Positions 39,819 to 49,082 are shown, counted from the first letter of the stretch. The stretch is 60,941 nt of DNA from Flavobacteriaceae bacterium (GCA_013373105.1 JABXIJ010000022.1:1-60941), one strand, 5' to 3'. Numbers and translations: made by a program. The notes: generated by a model not told the origin, from the sequence alone.

Positions 39819-40526
39819 TTAACTCATAGGAACATCAATTACTATGAATTTGCTATTCTTATTCGCTTTAATGGTTACAGAATTAACATCTGTTAAACCT
39901 AATGCATCTCTTTTTTCTAAAATTTCATCTGCCACCTCCACTTCACCTTCAATTACAAATAAGTAAGCACCATTGTTAAGCGTGTAAGATAGAGATTTAT
40001 TTTCATCTAAATCTGCCATAGCAATATACCCTTGCTGATGAATTGGCAATGAACCTTCTACTTGATTTGTTCTTGGTGATACTAAAGTTTGAAACTTATT
40101 TTTTCTTCCTTCTGCATCAAATTTTTTCTGATTGTAATAAGGTTCAACTTCTAATTTTTCTGGAATAATCCACAATTGTAAAAAATTAGTTTCTTTAGTT
40201 GAGCTATCGTTAAACTCAGAATGTGTAATTCCTGTTCCTGCACTCATTACTTGAACTTCACCAACTTCTATAGAGCGCTTATTTTCCATACTATCTTTGT
40301 GTGATAATGCTCCAGAAATAGGTATAGAAATTATTTCCATATTTCTATGAGGATGTGTTCCAAATCCCATTTTTGGCTGAACAACATCGTCATTTAATAC
40401 ACGTAACATACCAAAATTCATTCGCTCTGGATTGTTGTAACTAGCAAAACTAAACGTATGATACGATTTTAACCAACCATGATTTGCAAAACCTCTTGAG
40501 TTTGCTTTATGTATAACTTTATTCAT
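39819..40526 (-). CDS. Pirin family protein, YhaK-like (second copy)
   Basis: 235 residues, bicupin. The N-terminal pirin motif GMLRVLNDDVVQPKMGFGTHPHRNMEIISIPISG contains the metal-binding His pair, with a third His-containing strand at SAGTGITHSEFN. YhaK-type pirins act as quercetinases or redox sensors. It is 18 bp after the first pirin gene, in an operon with an FMN reductase and a MarR regulator. Confidence 0.9.
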   Translation of the reverse strand: MNKVIHKANSRGFANHGWLKSYHTFSFASYNNPERMNFGMLRVLNDDVVQPKMGFGTHPHRNMEIISIPISGALSHKDSMENKRSIEVGEVQVMSAGTGITHSEFNDSSTKETNFLQLWIIPEKLEVEPYYNQKKFDAEGRKNKFQTLVSPRTNQVEGSLPIHQQGYIAMADLDENKSLSYTLNNGAYLFVIEGEVEVADEILEKRDALGLTDVNSVTIKANKNSKFIVIDVPMS

Positions 40527-40544
40527 TTTTTTTTAAATATTATA

Positions 40545-41411
40545 TTAATATAAATAGCCCATTTTTCCTTGTTGATAATCGCGCATTGCTTCTAATATCT
40601 CAGTTTCTGTATTCATTACATAAGGTCCATATTGGGTAACTTTTTCTTCTAATGGTACACCTGACAGCACTAAAAAAACACTATCCTTATTTGCTTTTAA
40701 TTCAATATTTTCTCCGTCTTTATTAAAGGTTACCATTTGATAACTTCCTTTTGATAATACCTCTTTATTTACTACTAATTCTCCATCTAATAAATACACT
40801 AAAGATTGGTGTGTTTTAGGTATCTCAAAAGAAATTGCTCCATCTGTTTTAGCTGAGCCAGTAAACACATTAACTTCTGTTTGAGTTTTAATATTTCCTT
40901 TAACTGAGTTTAATGTTCCTGCTACAATGTTTAACTGCAATTTTTTATCATCAGAATAAACTTTTGGTATTTGTTCATCTTCTAAATGTTGATAATTTGC
41001 AGGAATCATTTTGTGTTTTTTTGGCAAATTCAACCACAATTGAATACCTTCTAAATCACCACCTCTTTTTATAAACTCTTTAGATGGCGCTTCTGCATGC
41101 ACAATTCCTCTTCCTGCTGTTGTCCATTGAACTCCACCTGCCTTAACAACCATTTCATTACCTAAAGAATCTCTGTGAAATTGCTCTCCTTTAAATAATA
41201 AAGTAATAGGCTCAAAACCTCTATGAGGATGAGGACCTAAGTCAAATGGGTTGTTGAATTCAGAAATAGCATAAGGCCCATAATGATGTAATAATATAAA
41301 TGGATCTACATTTTCTACACCTTGTGTTGGCAAAGGCTGTCTTAAACGTATTGGCCCCATATTTACAAATGGACTTTTTACTTTATGTGCTATGGTTTTT
41401 AATGTTTTCAT
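40545..41411 (-). CDS. Pirin family protein (first copy)
   Basis: 288 residues from the ATG at 41411; an upstream in-frame TTG lies inside the operator. Bicupin with the pirin signature VDPFILLHHYG, the metal site GPHPHRGFEPITLLFKG (two His) and GGVQWTTAGRGIVHAEAPS. Pirins oxidise quercetin or respond to metal redox state. It is longer than its neighbour and only distantly related to it, so the pair is not a recent duplication. Confidence 0.92.
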   Translation of the reverse strand: MKTLKTIAHKVKSPFVNMGPIRLRQPLPTQGVENVDPFILLHHYGPYAISEFNNPFDLGPHPHRGFEPITLLFKGEQFHRDSLGNEMVVKAGGVQWTTAGRGIVHAEAPSKEFIKRGGDLEGIQLWLNLPKKHKMIPANYQHLEDEQIPKVYSDDKKLQLNIVAGTLNSVKGNIKTQTEVNVFTGSAKTDGAISFEIPKTHQSLVYLLDGELVVNKEVLSKGSYQMVTFNKDGENIELKANKDSVFLVLSGVPLEEKVTQYGPYVMNTETEILEAMRDYQQGKMGYLY

Positions 41412-41422
41412 CTTATTATTTT

Positions 41423-41440
41423 TATTTTCCAAGGAAAATA
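41423..41440. promoter_or_regulatory. CCAAGG-centred operator before the pirins
   Basis: TATTTTCC-AA-GGAAAATA: 8-bp perfect arms around two bases, in the 43-bp gap between the MarR gene and the first pirin. The same sequence, with one changed base in the right arm, recurs at the FMN reductase promoter. Confidence 0.65.
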
Positions 41441-41454
41441 TTTAGGTAAATTTT

Positions 41455-41892
41455 TTATCTTAACTTATCTAGTAAATCACTTAATATTTTAGCTTCTTCA
41501 TCAGAAATATTATTTAAAAAAGATATGTTTTCTGTATCATCTATATTTTTTAGAAGCTTTAATCCTTTATCTGTAATCTTTACATAAACTACTCTTCTAT
41601 CATCATTACAACGTTCTCTTTCAATTAAGTTTTTATCACATAATTTATCCATTAAACGTGTTGCATTAGGCGCTCTTTCTATCATTCTTTCTTTAACAAC
41701 TTGAACTTTCATTCTTTCGTTTGCACCTCTTAAAATTCGAAGTATATTATATTGTTGAGGTGATATACCATGAGGCTTAAAATACTCGTTTTCTTTACTG
41801 TTTAACCAATTAAAAGTGTATTTAATATTTACTAAAGCTTTAACCTTATTGTTGGTAAATTTCGATTTTATGTCTTTTGATATATCTCCCAT
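41455..41892 (-). CDS. MarR family transcriptional regulator
   Basis: 145 residues with the MarR winged-helix core: ISPQQYNILRILRGANE, NATRLMDKLCDKNLIERERCNDDRRVVYVKIT (recognition helix and wing). Cys85 and Cys95 flank the wing, so thiol oxidation could release it from DNA, as in quinone-sensing MarR proteins; this is inference. It lies between an FMN reductase and two pirins on the same strand, all near CCAAGG dyads that are its likely sites. Confidence 0.92.
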   Translation of the reverse strand: MGDISKDIKSKFTNNKVKALVNIKYTFNWLNSKENEYFKPHGISPQQYNILRILRGANERMKVQVVKERMIERAPNATRLMDKLCDKNLIERERCNDDRRVVYVKITDKGLKLLKNIDDTENISFLNNISDEEAKILSDLLDKLR

Positions 41893-41922
41893 AATAAAAT
41901 AATTTACATAGTATAGAATTAA

Positions 41923-42450
41923 CTATAAAGCATTTTCAAAGTGTTTTATTTTTTCTAATAAATCGTTATTATAATCTTTATTAACTAAAGTATTTTCTTT
42001 AAAGTTATCATTAAAGTTTGGTAATGAAAATGAAAATATTTCTTTAGCACCCATGTATGGATAATAGCTTAATGCAGAATTTAACACATTAGCACCTCCT
42101 CTACCTCCAGGTGAAGTAGCAGTTAATAATAAAGGTTTATCTCTAAATACTTTTTTGTTAATTCTAGAAGTCCAGTCAAATAAATTCTTGTAAGCAGCAG
42201 CAAAAGAACCATTGTGTTCTGCTAAAGACACAATAAAACCATGGTAATTATCTAATAAGTTTGTGAATTTATGTACATCTTCTGGGATACCTTTTTGCTC
42301 TTCATCTATGCTATAGATAGGAACATTATAATCTCTCAAATCAATTAAATTAAATTCAGAACTTTGCAAATTTTCTGCAGTATACTTGGCTAATTTTTTA
42401 TTTATTGAACTTGAACTTGTACTTCCTGCAAATGCTAAAACTTTTTTCAT
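41923..42450 (-). CDS. NAD(P)H-dependent FMN reductase
   Basis: 175 residues, flavodoxin-like fold of the SsuE/ChrR type. The FMN phosphate loop is AFAGSTSSSSINKKLA (6-21), followed by SLAEHNGSFAAAYKNLFDW (about 77-95) and LLTATSPGGRGGANVL. It reduces FMN, quinones or other electrophiles with two electrons. First gene of the operon, with a -7 element at 42501-42508 and two operators upstream. Confidence 0.92.
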   Translation of the reverse strand: MKKVLAFAGSTSSSSINKKLAKYTAENLQSSEFNLIDLRDYNVPIYSIDEEQKGIPEDVHKFTNLLDNYHGFIVSLAEHNGSFAAAYKNLFDWTSRINKKVFRDKPLLLTATSPGGRGGANVLNSALSYYPYMGAKEIFSFSLPNFNDNFKENTLVNKDYNNDLLEKIKHFENAL

Positions 42451-42500
42451 TTAAGTAACTTTAATTTATGTTAACTGTTATTGTTTTCTTCTTTCTGACA

Positions 42501-42508
42501 CAAAGTTA
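42501..42508 (-). promoter_or_regulatory. -7 element of the FMN reductase operon
   Basis: Minus strand TAACTTTG matches TAnnTTTG and predicts a 5' leader of about 45 nt. Confidence 0.5.
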
Positions 42509-42521
42509 CGAAATATATTAT

Positions 42522-42548
42522 TATTTTCCAAGGAATATATATCCAAGG
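42522..42548. promoter_or_regulatory. Tandem CCAAGG operators at the FMN reductase promoter
   Basis: TATTTTCC-AA-GGAATATA (42522-42539) covers the -33 region. A second CCAAGG core at 42543-42548 follows 15 bp away in a degenerate dyad. The pair matches the single site before the pirins, suggesting that one repressor controls both promoters. Confidence 0.65.
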
Positions 42549-42555
42549 TAATATT

Positions 42556-43140
42556 TTACATTATTTTATTTATAAAAACATATTGAAGAAGTAGTATTGT
42601 TCTAGCATCAACAATTTCTTCATTTTTTATCATTTGCAAGGCTTTATTAAAGTTAATTTCTAAAACTTCAATTTCTTCATCTTCATTAAAAACGCCACCT
42701 TCATTTTCAGTTTTATTGCTTTCATCATATTCACCAATAAACAAATATACCTTCTCTTTTACTATACCTGGAGAGAGAAAAACTGTAGATACTTTTGTTA
42801 ATTTATCAACTTTATAACCTACTTCTTCTTCTGTTTCACGAATTGCAGCTTTAGTTGGTGTTTCATTATTATCGATTGCACCTCCTATAAGCTCAATAGA
42901 TTCCCCGTTATTTGTTGCCACATATACAGGAGACCTAAATTGTTTGGTTAATATAACATTCTTTGTATTTGTATTGTAAAGAAGTACAGCAACTCCATCG
43001 CTTTTACCATAAACTTCGTGAGTTACGCTTTTAATTTTACCATTATTAAAAAGATAGTCGAAACTTAAATGAGAAAGTTCTCCCCAAAAGCTAGAAATTA
43101 TTTTTTGAGAAACATTAGATATTTTATTCTTAAAATTCAT
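42556..43140 (-). CDS. Nudix hydrolase, NudK/ADP-sugar type
   Basis: 194 residues. The Nudix box is complete: GGAIDNNETPTKAAIRETEEEVGY (about 97-120). The upstream strand VLLYNTNTKNVILTKQFRSPVY is typical of the ADP-ribose/GDP-mannose pyrophosphatase branch. It hydrolyses a nucleoside diphosphate sugar. It lies 17 bp upstream of the operators of the FMN reductase gene but has no clear functional link. Confidence 0.9.
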   Translation of the reverse strand: MNFKNKISNVSQKIISSFWGELSHLSFDYLFNNGKIKSVTHEVYGKSDGVAVLLYNTNTKNVILTKQFRSPVYVATNNGESIELIGGAIDNNETPTKAAIRETEEEVGYKVDKLTKVSTVFLSPGIVKEKVYLFIGEYDESNKTENEGGVFNEDEEIEVLEINFNKALQMIKNEEIVDARTILLLQYVFINKIM

Positions 43141-43237
43141 TTATAAAACTATTATAAATCAATATACAATGATAAATGAAGAATTAAAGTAAAAAGAAAA
43201 TAAAAATACTGTTGTTTATATTTTTTAAGCCATTGGT

Positions 43238-43245
43238 TAAATTTG
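43238..43245 (+). promoter_or_regulatory. Carboxylase gene -7 element
   Basis: TAAATTTG matches TAnnTTTG; it predicts a leader of about 30 nt holding the 10-bp direct repeat. Confidence 0.5.
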
Positions 43246-43250
43246 TATTT

Positions 43251-43270
43251 TTACAAAACGTTACAAAACG
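43251..43270 (+). repeat. Two tandem copies of TTACAAAACG
   Basis: Exact 10-bp direct repeat in the leader of the carboxylase gene, about one helical turn per copy. It may be a regulator site or chance slippage. Confidence 0.5.
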
Positions 43271-43279
43271 CTTTACTTT

Positions 43280-44923
43280 ATGGATTTAAACTTCAACAAA
43301 AACGAAGATTTCAATAAACTTTTAGTATCAGATTTAAAGAGAAAATTAGCAAAAGTTAAATTAGGTGGTGGCCAAAAAAGAATAGATAAACATTACGAAA
43401 AGGGGAAAATGACAGCTAGAGAGCGTATTGAATATCTTTTTGATAACAATACAAAATCTATAGAAATTGGAGCTTTTGCTGGTGAAGATATGTATGCAGA
43501 ACATGGTGGTTGTCCATCAGGTGGTGTTGTTGTAAAAATTGGTTACATAAAAGGTAAACAATGTATAGTTGTTGCAAACGATGCTACAGTAAAAGCTGGT
43601 GCTTGGTTTCCTATAACAGGTAAAAAGAATTTAAGAGCGCAAGAAATTGCTATCGAAAATAAATTGCCAATTATTTATTTGGTAGATTCTGCTGGTGTTT
43701 ATTTACCAATGCAAGATGAAATTTTTCCTGATAAAGAACACTTTGGAAGAATTTTTAGAAACAATGCCATTATGAGCAGTATGGGTATAACTCAAATTTC
43801 TGCTGTTATGGGAAGTTGTGTTGCAGGTGGAGCTTATTTACCTATAATGAGTGATGAAGCTCTCATTGTAGATAAAACAGGAAGTATTTTTCTTGCAGGT
43901 AGTTATTTAGTTAAAGCTGCTATTGGAGAAACCATAGACAATGAAACTTTAGGAGGTGCTACTACACATTGTGAAATTTCTGGTGTTACAGACTATAAAG
44001 CAAAAGACGATGCAGCTGCTTTAGACAAAATTAAATTTATTGTCGACAAAATTGGTGATTATGAAAAAGCAGGTTACAACAGAAGTGAATCTCATCCACC
44101 AAAAGAAAATGAAGAAGAAATATTTGGTATTTTACCTAAAGATAGAGCTGCACAATACGACATGCTTGAAATTATTAAAAGACTCGTAGATAATTCTGAA
44201 TTTGAGCAATACAAAGAAGGTTATGGACAAACCATTTTAACAGGATACGCAAGAATTGATGGTTGGGCTGTAGGTATTGTAGCTAACCAACGAAAATTAG
44301 TAAAAACTACAGGATCGAAAACTAAGCCAACAGAAATGCAATTTGGTGGTGTTATTTACAATGATTCTGCAGATAAAGCCACACGTTTTATTGCAAACTG
44401 TAATCAGAAAAAAATACCATTAGTTTTCTTGCAAGATGTTACAGGTTTTATGGTTGGTAGCAAATCTGAGCATGGTGGCATTATAAAAGATGGTGCAAAA
44501 ATGGTAAATGCTGTAAGTAACTCAGTAGTTCCAAAATTTACAATAGTAATTGGTAATTCTTATGGTGCTGGAAATTATGCAATGTGTGGTAAAGCTTACG
44601 ACCCTAGGCTAATTGTAGCATGGCCAAGTGCTGAATTAGCAGTTATGAGTGGCAACTCTGCTGCCAAAGTTTTATTACAAATAGAAACTGCAGCCTTAAA
44701 GAAAAAAGGTGAAGAAATTACACCAGAAAAAGAAGCAGAATTATTTAACAAAATAAAATCTAGATACGATAAACAAATTTCACCTTATTATGCGGCTGCA
44801 AGAATTTGGACAGATGCTGTAATAAATCCTTTAGATACTAGAACATGGATTTCTATGGGGATTGAAGCAGCCAATCATGCTCCAATAGAAAAGCCTTTTA
44901 ATTTAGGAGTTTTACAAGTTTAA
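43280..44923 (+). CDS. Acyl-CoA carboxylase beta subunit (methylcrotonyl-like)
   Basis: 547 residues with both carboxyltransferase domains. The N-half carries GGGQKRIDKHYEKGKMTARERI and VDSAGVYLP; MGSCVAGGAYLPIMSDEALIV forms the first oxyanion loop. The C-half carries QDVTGFMVGSKSEHGGIIKDGAKM and GNSYGAGNYAMCGKAYDPR. The sequence is nearest methylcrotonyl-CoA carboxylase beta (leucine breakdown) in length and motifs. No biotin-carrying alpha subunit is adjacent, so propionyl- or other acyl-CoA specificity remains possible. Single gene with its own promoter and terminator. Confidence 0.9.
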   Translation: MDLNFNKNEDFNKLLVSDLKRKLAKVKLGGGQKRIDKHYEKGKMTARERIEYLFDNNTKSIEIGAFAGEDMYAEHGGCPSGGVVVKIGYIKGKQCIVVANDATVKAGAWFPITGKKNLRAQEIAIENKLPIIYLVDSAGVYLPMQDEIFPDKEHFGRIFRNNAIMSSMGITQISAVMGSCVAGGAYLPIMSDEALIVDKTGSIFLAGSYLVKAAIGETIDNETLGGATTHCEISGVTDYKAKDDAAALDKIKFIVDKIGDYEKAGYNRSESHPPKENEEEIFGILPKDRAAQYDMLEIIKRLVDNSEFEQYKEGYGQTILTGYARIDGWAVGIVANQRKLVKTTGSKTKPTEMQFGGVIYNDSADKATRFIANCNQKKIPLVFLQDVTGFMVGSKSEHGGIIKDGAKMVNAVSNSVVPKFTIVIGNSYGAGNYAMCGKAYDPRLIVAWPSAELAVMSGNSAAKVLLQIETAALKKKGEEITPEKEAELFNKIKSRYDKQISPYYAAARIWTDAVINPLDTRTWISMGIEAANHAPIEKPFNLGVLQV

Positions 44924-44948
44924 ATTGTAAATAGTAATTTATAAATTC

Positions 44949-44979
44949 AATGACCAATGTCACATTTGGTCATTTTTTT
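44949..44979 (+). terminator. Carboxylase gene terminator
   Basis: A 9-bp stem AATGACCAA/TTGGTCATT with an 8-base loop and T7. Its right arm contains the TTTG -33 element of the pta promoter. Confidence 0.8.
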
Positions 44980-44993
44980 ATCCATTATTTTTG
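44965..44993 (+). promoter_or_regulatory. pta-ackA promoter
   Basis: TTTG at 44965-44968 and TATTTTTG at 44986-44993, separated by 17 bp: both Bacteroidota promoter elements are present with plausible spacing. The predicted leader is about 10-12 nt. Confidence 0.6.
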
Positions 44994-45009
44994 CATAAAG
45001 ATGTAGTCT

Positions 45010-47103
45010 ATGAGCAAATCAATATTTATTACCACCACAGAACCCAATAGTGGTAAATCATTAGTTTCTTTAGGAATGTTAAGAATGATGTTAAACAGGT
45101 CTTCTAAAGTGGGTTATTTTAGACCTATTGTTAATCAAAACAATGCTAACAAAAAAGATGATCATACCAATACTGCACTTTCCTTTTTTAACTTAGACCT
45201 TAGTTATGAAGATTGTATTACCTTCGATCAACATGAAGTTGTTCAGTTATTAAGTGAAGGTAAAACAGATGATTTTATTCAAACTATAATTACCAAATAC
45301 AAAGAAATTGAAGCCAAGTACGACTATGTTTTAGTTGAAGGTACAGATTTTTCTGGTGAAGGTGGTTTTACTGAGGTTGATGTTAATTTAATGATTGCTA
45401 AAAACCTAGGTATTCCTGTTTTAATTGTGGGTGCAGGAAACAACAAAAAGAAACAAGAGTTCATTAACATAATGCAACTTAGCTACCATTCTTTTATTCA
45501 AAAAGAGGTAGATGTAATTGGTGTTATCGCCAATAAAATAGACCCTAATGAAATTGATTTTATTAGAGAAAAACTTACACAAGCGTTTCCTAAAAATGTA
45601 CATATAGATGTAGTTCCAAAAGTTAAATTATTAGCTAATCCAACTGTTAGAGAAGTATCTACTCTTTTAGATAGTAAAGTGCTTTTTGGAGAACAGTTCT
45701 TAGATAATACCATTAGCAATTATAGTACAGGTGCAATGCAGTTAAGAAATTATTTAACGCATTTAAAAGAGAATGGGTTAGTAATAACCCCTGGTGACAG
45801 AGCAGATATTATTCTTGGCGCTCTTCAAGCTAATGCTTCTAGTAACTATCCAAAAATATCAGGAATTGTTTTAACAGGAGGATTAACTCCTGAAGATTCA
45901 ATTCTAAAACTCATAGAAGGTGTACAATCCTCAGTGCCTATTATTTCTGCAGAAGGTGGCACTTTTGAGGTAACCAATAAGGTAGGTGATATAAAACCTA
46001 AAATTTATGCTAACAACAACCAAAAGATATTACTAGCCTTAGATACTTTTGACAAGTATATTAACGTAGATGAATTAACTCAAGTTTTAACTAATTTTCA
46101 ATCAGAAAAGCTTACTCCAAGCATGTTTCAATATAGATTATTACAAAAAGCTAGAGCCTCTAAGAAACATATAGTTTTACCTGAAGGAAATGACGATAGA
46201 ATTATAACTGCTGCTGCACGTTTACAGTTATTAAATATTGTTGATTTAACTATTTTAGGAGATAAAAATGAAATTCAACAAAGAAGCGATAGATTAGGTT
46301 TACAAATAGATTTAAATAAAATAAACATTTTAAACCCACAAGATTCCATACATAATGAAGCTTTTGGTAAAACTCTTTTTGAAGCAAGGAAACATAAAGG
46401 AATGACAGAAACAACAGCAATGGATTTAACAAGAGATGTTTCTTATTATGGTACTTTAATGATTTTAAATGGTTTAGCAGATGGTATGGTGTCTGGTGCC
46501 GTTCATACAACCATGCACACCATAAAACCCTCGTTGCAAATTATTAAAACTAAACCAGGAGTTTCTGTGGTATCTTCTGTATTTTTTATGTGTTTATCAG
46601 ATAGGGTTTCTGTCATGGGAGATTGTGCTGTAAATCCTAATCCAAATGCAGAACAATTAGCAGAGATTGCCATTTCTTCTGCAGAATCTGCAGCGGCATT
46701 TGGTATAGAACCAAAAGTAGCTATGCTTTCGTATTCTTCTGGAAGCTCAGGAAAAGGAGAAGAGGTAGAAAAAGTTAGAAAAGCAACTCAGATAGTAAAA
46801 GAAAAAAAACCAAACTTAAAAATCGAAGGACCTATTCAATATGATGCCGCTGTAGATATGGGTGTTGCTAAAACCAAAATGCCAGAATCTGCTGTAGCTG
46901 GTCAAGCTTCTGTATTAATATTTCCTGATTTAAATACTGGAAACAATACCTATAAAGCCATTCAAAGAGAAACTGGTGCATTAGCTATTGGACCAATGTT
47001 ACAAGGATTAAATAAACCTGTTAATGACTTAAGTAGAGGTTGTACTGTAGACGATATTTTTAACACTGTTTTACTAACTGCTATTCAAGCAAACCAAAAT
47101 TAA
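45010..47103 (+). CDS. pta: Phosphate acetyltransferase, long form
   Basis: 697 residues in three parts: a P-loop cobyrinate-synthase-like domain (1-210, TTTEPNSGKSLVSLGML), a DRTGG domain (about 220-335) and the catalytic PTA/PTB domain (about 370-690, VLPEGNDDRIITAA, DGMVSGAVHTT, VSVMGDCAVNPNPNA, MLSYSSGSSGKG, GPIQYDAAVDMGVA). It converts acetyl-CoA and phosphate to acetyl phosphate. The regulatory N-domains are those of the enterobacterial type. One base separates it from ackA. Confidence 0.96.
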   Translation: MSKSIFITTTEPNSGKSLVSLGMLRMMLNRSSKVGYFRPIVNQNNANKKDDHTNTALSFFNLDLSYEDCITFDQHEVVQLLSEGKTDDFIQTIITKYKEIEAKYDYVLVEGTDFSGEGGFTEVDVNLMIAKNLGIPVLIVGAGNNKKKQEFINIMQLSYHSFIQKEVDVIGVIANKIDPNEIDFIREKLTQAFPKNVHIDVVPKVKLLANPTVREVSTLLDSKVLFGEQFLDNTISNYSTGAMQLRNYLTHLKENGLVITPGDRADIILGALQANASSNYPKISGIVLTGGLTPEDSILKLIEGVQSSVPIISAEGGTFEVTNKVGDIKPKIYANNNQKILLALDTFDKYINVDELTQVLTNFQSEKLTPSMFQYRLLQKARASKKHIVLPEGNDDRIITAAARLQLLNIVDLTILGDKNEIQQRSDRLGLQIDLNKINILNPQDSIHNEAFGKTLFEARKHKGMTETTAMDLTRDVSYYGTLMILNGLADGMVSGAVHTTMHTIKPSLQIIKTKPGVSVVSSVFFMCLSDRVSVMGDCAVNPNPNAEQLAEIAISSAESAAAFGIEPKVAMLSYSSGSSGKGEEVEKVRKATQIVKEKKPNLKIEGPIQYDAAVDMGVAKTKMPESAVAGQASVLIFPDLNTGNNTYKAIQRETGALAIGPMLQGLNKPVNDLSRGCTVDDIFNTVLLTAIQANQN

Positions 47104-47104
47104 T

Positions 47105-48295
47105 ATGAACATTTTAGTACTTAACGCTGGTTCTTCTTCATTGAAATATCAAGTAATAGATATGCCTTCTCAAGAGGTAAAATGTGTAGGTTTAGTTGAA
47201 AGAATTGGTATGGAAGATGCTATTTTTTCGCACCAAAAAAACAACCAAAAACATCAAGAAGTCTTGGCCATAAAAGACCACAAAACAGGACTACAAAAAA
47301 TTGCAGAAACTTTGTTAGATGCTAAACTTGGTGTATTAGCTAAAGTTGATGATATAAAAGCGGTAGGTCATAGAGTGGTACATGGTGGAAGTAGGTTTAG
47401 TAAAACCAGAATAATTACTCAAGAAGTAAAAGATAGTATAAAAGCGTTGTTCGATTTAGCACCTTTGCATAATCCAGCAAACCTAACAGGCATTGAAGTT
47501 GCAGAGACTATATTTAAAAACGCAACACAAGTAGCCATTTTCGATACTGCCTTTCATCAAACAATGCCAAAAGTAGCTTATGAATATGCCATACCTCAAG
47601 AATATTTAACCAAACATAAAATTAGAGCTTATGGTTTTCATGGTACAAGTCATAAATATGTTTCTGAAAAAGCTAGAGCTTATTTAGGTGAAGAAAACTC
47701 TAAAAACATTATTACAGTGCACTTGGGTAATGGTTGCAGTATGAGTGCTATTAAAGATGGTAAAAGTATAGAAAACTCATTAGGTTTTGGGCCCATGAAT
47801 GGTTTGGTTATGGGAAGTAGATCTGGAGACATAGACCAATCTGTAATCTTTTATTTGATAAATAAACTAAAAAAATCAACAGATGAAGTGGCTAGTCTTT
47901 TAAATAAAGATTCTGGTTTAAAAGGCCTTACTGGATATTCAGATTTAAGAGAGATTTCTGAAAAAGCAAAAAATGGAGATGAAAACTGTATTCATGCATT
48001 ACAGTTAACAGCACATAGAATAAAAAAATACATAGGAAGTTATGCTGCTATTTTAAATGGTTTAGATGCCATAATTTTTACAGCAGGTATTGGCGAAAAC
48101 TCTGCCTTAATGCGAAAGTTATCTTGCGAAAATTTAAACTTTTTAGGAATTCAATTAGATGAACAAAAAAATGAGCAACACAGCAAAGAGCTTAGAGAAA
48201 TTCAAGCAGAAGCATCAAAAGTAAAAATAATGGTAATTCCTACAAATGAAGAAGTTGAAATTGCCAAACAAACCTATCAACTAATATCTTCTTAA
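47105..48295 (+). CDS. ackA: Acetate kinase
   Basis: 396 residues, ASKHA fold. Signatures are NAGSSSLKYQVID (6-18), VGHRVVHGG (phosphate-binding, about 88-96), DTAFHQTMP, YGFHGTSHKYVS, TVHLGNGCSMSAI and FTAGIGENS. It makes ATP from acetyl phosphate. With pta it forms the acetate overflow/uptake pathway, in one operon. Confidence 0.97.
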   Translation: MNILVLNAGSSSLKYQVIDMPSQEVKCVGLVERIGMEDAIFSHQKNNQKHQEVLAIKDHKTGLQKIAETLLDAKLGVLAKVDDIKAVGHRVVHGGSRFSKTRIITQEVKDSIKALFDLAPLHNPANLTGIEVAETIFKNATQVAIFDTAFHQTMPKVAYEYAIPQEYLTKHKIRAYGFHGTSHKYVSEKARAYLGEENSKNIITVHLGNGCSMSAIKDGKSIENSLGFGPMNGLVMGSRSGDIDQSVIFYLINKLKKSTDEVASLLNKDSGLKGLTGYSDLREISEKAKNGDENCIHALQLTAHRIKKYIGSYAAILNGLDAIIFTAGIGENSALMRKLSCENLNFLGIQLDEQKNEQHSKELREIQAEASKVKIMVIPTNEEVEIAKQTYQLISS

Positions 48296-48333
48296 GTAGC
48301 TATAAAAGTATTGTTAATAACAAGTGCGTTTTT

Positions 48334-48341
48334 TAACTTTG
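48334..48341 (+). promoter_or_regulatory. yebC-like gene -7 element
   Basis: TAACTTTG matches TAnnTTTG and is 26 nt before the ATG at 48368. It also argues against the longer reading frame that opens at 48311. Confidence 0.5.
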
Positions 48342-48367
48342 CGATCAATAATATAATAAGTATAGAA

Positions 48368-49081
48368 ATGGGTAGAGCGTTCGAATTTAGGAAAGCAAGA
48401 AAAATGAAACGTTGGTCTGCAATGGCTAAAACCTTTACTAGAATTGGTAAAGACATTGTAATGGCAGTAAAAGAAGGAGGCCCAAATCCTGAAACTAACT
48501 CACGTCTTAGGGCAGTTATACAGAATGCTAAGGCAGCAAATATGCCTAAAGACAACATAGAACGTGCTATAAAAAAAGCATCAGATAAGAACACAGAAAA
48601 CTATAAAGAGGTGTTGTTTGAAGGTTATGCACCTCATGGAATTGCTGTTCTTATAGAAACTGCTACAGACAATAACAACAGAACTGTTGCTAACGTAAGA
48701 GCTGCTTTTAATAAATGTGATGGTAACTTAGGAACTTCTGGTTCTGTAGTTTTTATGTTCGATCATACTTGTAATTTCACCTTAAAAAAAGAAGATATTG
48801 AAGATTTAGAAATGCTAGAATTAGAACTGATAGATTTTGAAGTTGAAGAAGTTTTTGATGATGAAGAAGGTGTAATTATTTATGCACCTTTCGAACAGTT
48901 TGGATCTTTACAGTCGTATTTCGAAGAAAATAATATCGAAATCTTATCCTCAGGTTTTGAGCGTATTCCAACTACTACAACTGAACTTTCTGAAGAGCAA
49001 CAAGAAGATGTAAATAAACTCTTGGAAAGATTAGAAGAAGATGATGATGTGCAAAACGTCTATCATTCTATGCAAGAATAA
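48368..49081 (+). CDS. YebC/PmpR family regulator or translation factor
   Basis: 237 residues from the ATG at 48368. The family begins MGRAFEFRKARKMKRWSAM, and the promoter lies inside any longer frame. It has the conserved GKDIVMAVKEGGPNPETNSRLRAVI segment and three-domain layout of YebC. Members have been described as DNA-binding regulators and, more recently, as factors that relieve ribosome stalling. This copy has the marine-flavobacterial acidic C-terminus (EEDDDVQNVYHSMQE). Confidence 0.93.
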   Translation: MGRAFEFRKARKMKRWSAMAKTFTRIGKDIVMAVKEGGPNPETNSRLRAVIQNAKAANMPKDNIERAIKKASDKNTENYKEVLFEGYAPHGIAVLIETATDNNNRTVANVRAAFNKCDGNLGTSGSVVFMFDHTCNFTLKKEDIEDLEMLELELIDFEVEEVFDDEEGVIIYAPFEQFGSLQSYFEENNIEILSSGFERIPTTTTELSEEQQEDVNKLLERLEEDDDVQNVYHSMQE

Positions 49082-49082
49082 A

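Noticed and set aside
48311..48367. Longer N-terminus of the YebC-like protein
   Set aside because: The -7 element at 48334-48341 is inside this extension, and the family starts at MGRAFEF.
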